Origin: Candidatus Gastranaerophilales bacterium
GTDB taxonomy: Bacteria > Cyanobacteriota > Vampirovibrionia > Gastranaerophilales > Gastranaerophilaceae
Direction of reading: 5' to 3'
Assembly: GCA_944324205.1 (NCBI GenBank)
Contig: CALUVK010000090.1
Coordinates: forward strand, 1 to 6,513
Length of the DNA stretch: 6,513 nt
Positions 5,627 through 6,513 of this stretch are shown here, piece by piece. Made by a program: the position numbers and the translations under genes. The notes under the pieces are model-generated. The model ran no database searches. It was not told the origin of the DNA and was given only the letters and a program-made list of their open reading frames with translations. Each line of letters starts with the position of its first letter. Positions within the stretch are counted from its first letter, which is position 1.

Positions 5627-6172
5627 TGCTTTATCAATAGCCTTGCTTAGAATATCTTTTACCTTTTCATTTTTTATAACATTCAATCCCAATTTCACTC
5701 TATATGCAAATTTTGATACCGCATCTACATCAGAAAGTCCATCTAAACTATCAGCATTTTCTTCTAGAAACTCAATTAACGCTCTACCTTCTAGTTGATG
5801 AAGTGTATAAGTAATCGTTGCATTAATAGCATTTCCTGCTCCCGGCCACACTGTTGCACCTTTTGCAGCTAAATTTGTTCCGACTACAGCATCAACACTA
5901 ACAGCAGTTATTGCAGCAGTATAGCCACCATTACAACCATATATTCTAAAAATTTTTTTACACATATTCTTGGTAATAACTGTTAGTGCTGCAGTATCTC
6001 CTATTCCGGTATTTGCCAGTAATCCTGCTGTTGCAGCAGCACTGCTGGCATATCTGTTTACTATAACTTCTGCTCTCTGCTTCAAGTTTTGATTACCATC
6101 ATTAAATAAATTAAAAATTGAAAAAGTAGAGTATGATGCGGTAAATTTGTGATTTACCGCATCATAAACCAT
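5609..6172 (-). CDS. DUF697-like membrane-associated protein, start uncertain
   Basis: A 187-aa protein. From about residue 36 to 137 it follows the pattern I associate with DUF697-type domains: a helix VNRYASSAAATAGLLANTG, then GDTAALTVITKNMCKKIFRIYG (58-79), a Gly/Ala-rich hydrophobic pair of helices (83-108), the turn PGAGNAINA (110-118) and T..LHQLEGRALIEFLEEN. DUF697 domains occur in membrane-associated proteins, some fused to GTPases, and have no agreed biochemical function; no GTPase motif is present here. The C-terminal about 50 residues are charged and helical. The ATG at 6172-6170 is the only Met codon in frame before residue 70 and has no Shine-Dalgarno; an in-frame TAA lies at 6196-6194. 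Codons 3-14 lie in a perfect inverted repeat that may instead terminate the upstream gene, so the real start may be a non-ATG codon such as TTG at residue 30, or the 5' end may be degraded. Confidence 0.65.
   Translation of the reverse strand: MVYDAVNHKFTASYSTFSIFNLFNDGNQNLKQRAEVIVNRYASSAAATAGLLANTGIGDTAALTVITKNMCKKIFRIYGCNGGYTAAITAVSVDAVVGTNLAAKGATVWPGAGNAINATITYTLHQLEGRALIEFLEENADSLDGLSDVDAVSKFAYRVKLGLNVIKNEKVKDILSKAIDKAFDFFL
6132..6166. repeat. Perfect 15-bp inverted repeat with 5-nt loop
   Basis: TATGATGCGGTAAAT (6132-6146) and its exact reverse complement (6152-6166) flank TTGTG. It is more GC-rich than its surroundings. On the minus strand it lies 14 nt after the stop of the nuclease-fold gene and is followed, after about five bases, by a T-rich stretch (CTCTACTTTTTC), so it may be a non-canonical terminator of that gene. 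It also falls inside codons 3-14 of the DUF697-like reading frame, where it could fold over the ribosome-entry region. Confidence 0.8.
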
Positions 6173-6180
6173 TTGTATTT

Positions 6181-6513
6181 TTACATATTTGAATTAATCA
6201 CTCTATCGATGCAGGCTTTTGGTGAATACTGCCATTCGCGTTTTGAAATCCTTGAGACCTTTAAGCCGGAACGTTCAATTATTGCCTGTTTTTTCATGTT
6301 TGAAACTTTTGATGGAGTTTTATCCTCAACCCCGTCAATTTCAATTACAAACTTGTTATCTACAAGCAAATCAACGCTCAAGCCTGCAATTTCCACACCG
6401 CAGGTAACTTTATGCCCGATTTCTCTAAAGGCATCTGCAACCTCTTTTTCAAATGCATTTTTATAAATATTCTCGTCAAAATCATCTGAATTAACTAAAG
6501 CATACCTGTTTTC
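6181..6513 (-). CDS. C-terminal part of a PD-(D/E)XK nuclease-fold protein (partial, 5' end off the right edge)
   Basis: The minus-strand frame is open from the right edge to TAA at 6183-6181, giving the last 110 residues. A methionine start is not in view; an internal GTG at 6396 is not a credible start because conserved sequence continues upstream of it. Visible pattern: NAFEKEVADAFREIGHKV (19-36), VDLLVDNKFVIEIDG (47-61) and ERSGLKVSRISKREWQYSP (80-98). The order FE.EV..., VDL.V, IEIDG, then a G.KV.RI...EW strand-helix is that of Vsr-like restriction-endonuclease-fold domains (DUF559, MTES_1575-type and RAP domains). Likely catalytic acidics are E22 or E24, D48 and E58. The His often found after the ExDG motif is not present (VEDK instead), so activity is uncertain. 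Such domains often end large SF1-helicase or RNA/DNA-binding proteins; what precedes it here is unseen. A DNA or RNA nuclease role is inferred. Confidence 0.6.
   Translation of the reverse strand, partial: ENRYALVNSDDFDENIYKNAFEKEVADAFREIGHKVTCGVEIAGLSVDLLVDNKFVIEIDGVEDKTPSKVSNMKKQAIIERSGLKVSRISKREWQYSPKACIDRVINSNM

Noticed and set aside
6000..6060. GCAGCA/GCTG-rich short repeats.
   Set aside because: They encode the Ala-rich helix SSAAATAGLLA of the DUF697-like protein; ordinary coding low complexity.
6181..6396. A stand-alone 71-aa protein starting at the GTG at 6396.
   Set aside because: The same frame stays open to the window edge and the upstream residues continue the nuclease-domain pattern (FEKEV... 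helix), so the GTG is an internal valine codon.
6149..6466. Plus-strand open frame of about 105 codons at the right end.
   Set aside because: It is antisense to the nuclease-fold domain and the start of the DUF697-like gene, with no recognisable protein features.
1..6513. CRISPR array, tRNA, rRNA, insertion-sequence ends or retron-like RNA.
   Set aside because: No regularly spaced repeats, no tRNA-like cloverleaf, no transposase and no reverse transcriptase were seen on either strand.

Overview
This AT-rich window looks like chromosome from a diderm (Gram-negative-type) bacterium. My best guess at lineage is the non-photosynthetic cyanobacterial relatives (Melainabacteria/Vampirovibrionia, e.g. 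Gastranaerophilales). This rests on the cyanobacterial flavour of the L34 sequence, the AsmA-like envelope protein, the low GC, and a small protein with an N-terminal 'TVSFKG' segment of a kind I associate from memory with that group. It is an inference, not a demonstration.

Layout. Positions 1-1433 (minus) hold the first 477 residues of a large membrane-anchored AsmA-like protein whose 3' end lies off the left edge; its promoter seems to sit directly against the ATG. A perfect 14-bp stem-loop (1499-1530) separates it from rpmH (ribosomal protein L34, minus, 1553-1705). A ~207-bp divergent intergenic region (1706-1912) then leads into a tightly packed plus-strand housekeeping operon: pyrH (UMP kinase), frr (ribosome recycling factor), cdsA (CDP-diglyceride synthase) and rnc (RNase III). 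The frr/cdsA and cdsA/rnc junctions are 1-nt TAATG overlaps. The operon thus joins pyrimidine nucleotide supply (UMP to UDP, leading on to CTP), translation termination/recycling, CTP-dependent phospholipid synthesis and dsRNA processing.

Right of rnc the character changes from universal genes to poorly known ones. A 102-aa glycine-rich small membrane protein (plus, 4824-5132) is convergent, 5 bp apart, with a 131-aa small membrane protein (minus, 5138-5533). Upstream of the latter is a compact repeat array containing two DnaA-box-like sites flanking a palindrome. Next is a 187-aa DUF697-like membrane-associated protein (minus, 5609-6172) with an oddly placed 5' end inside a perfect 15-bp inverted repeat. 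Last is the C-terminal 110 residues of a PD-(D/E)XK nuclease-fold protein (minus, 6181 to the right edge).

There is no tRNA, rRNA, CRISPR array, recognisable insertion sequence or phage gene. The least explained part is 4777-6513. I see no proven new system there. The points that deserve checking are the repeat/DnaA-box leader, the hairpin at the DUF697-like gene start, the VSFKG-type small protein, a cysteine at a usual metal-ligand position of RNase III, and the apparently leaderless AsmA-like gene.
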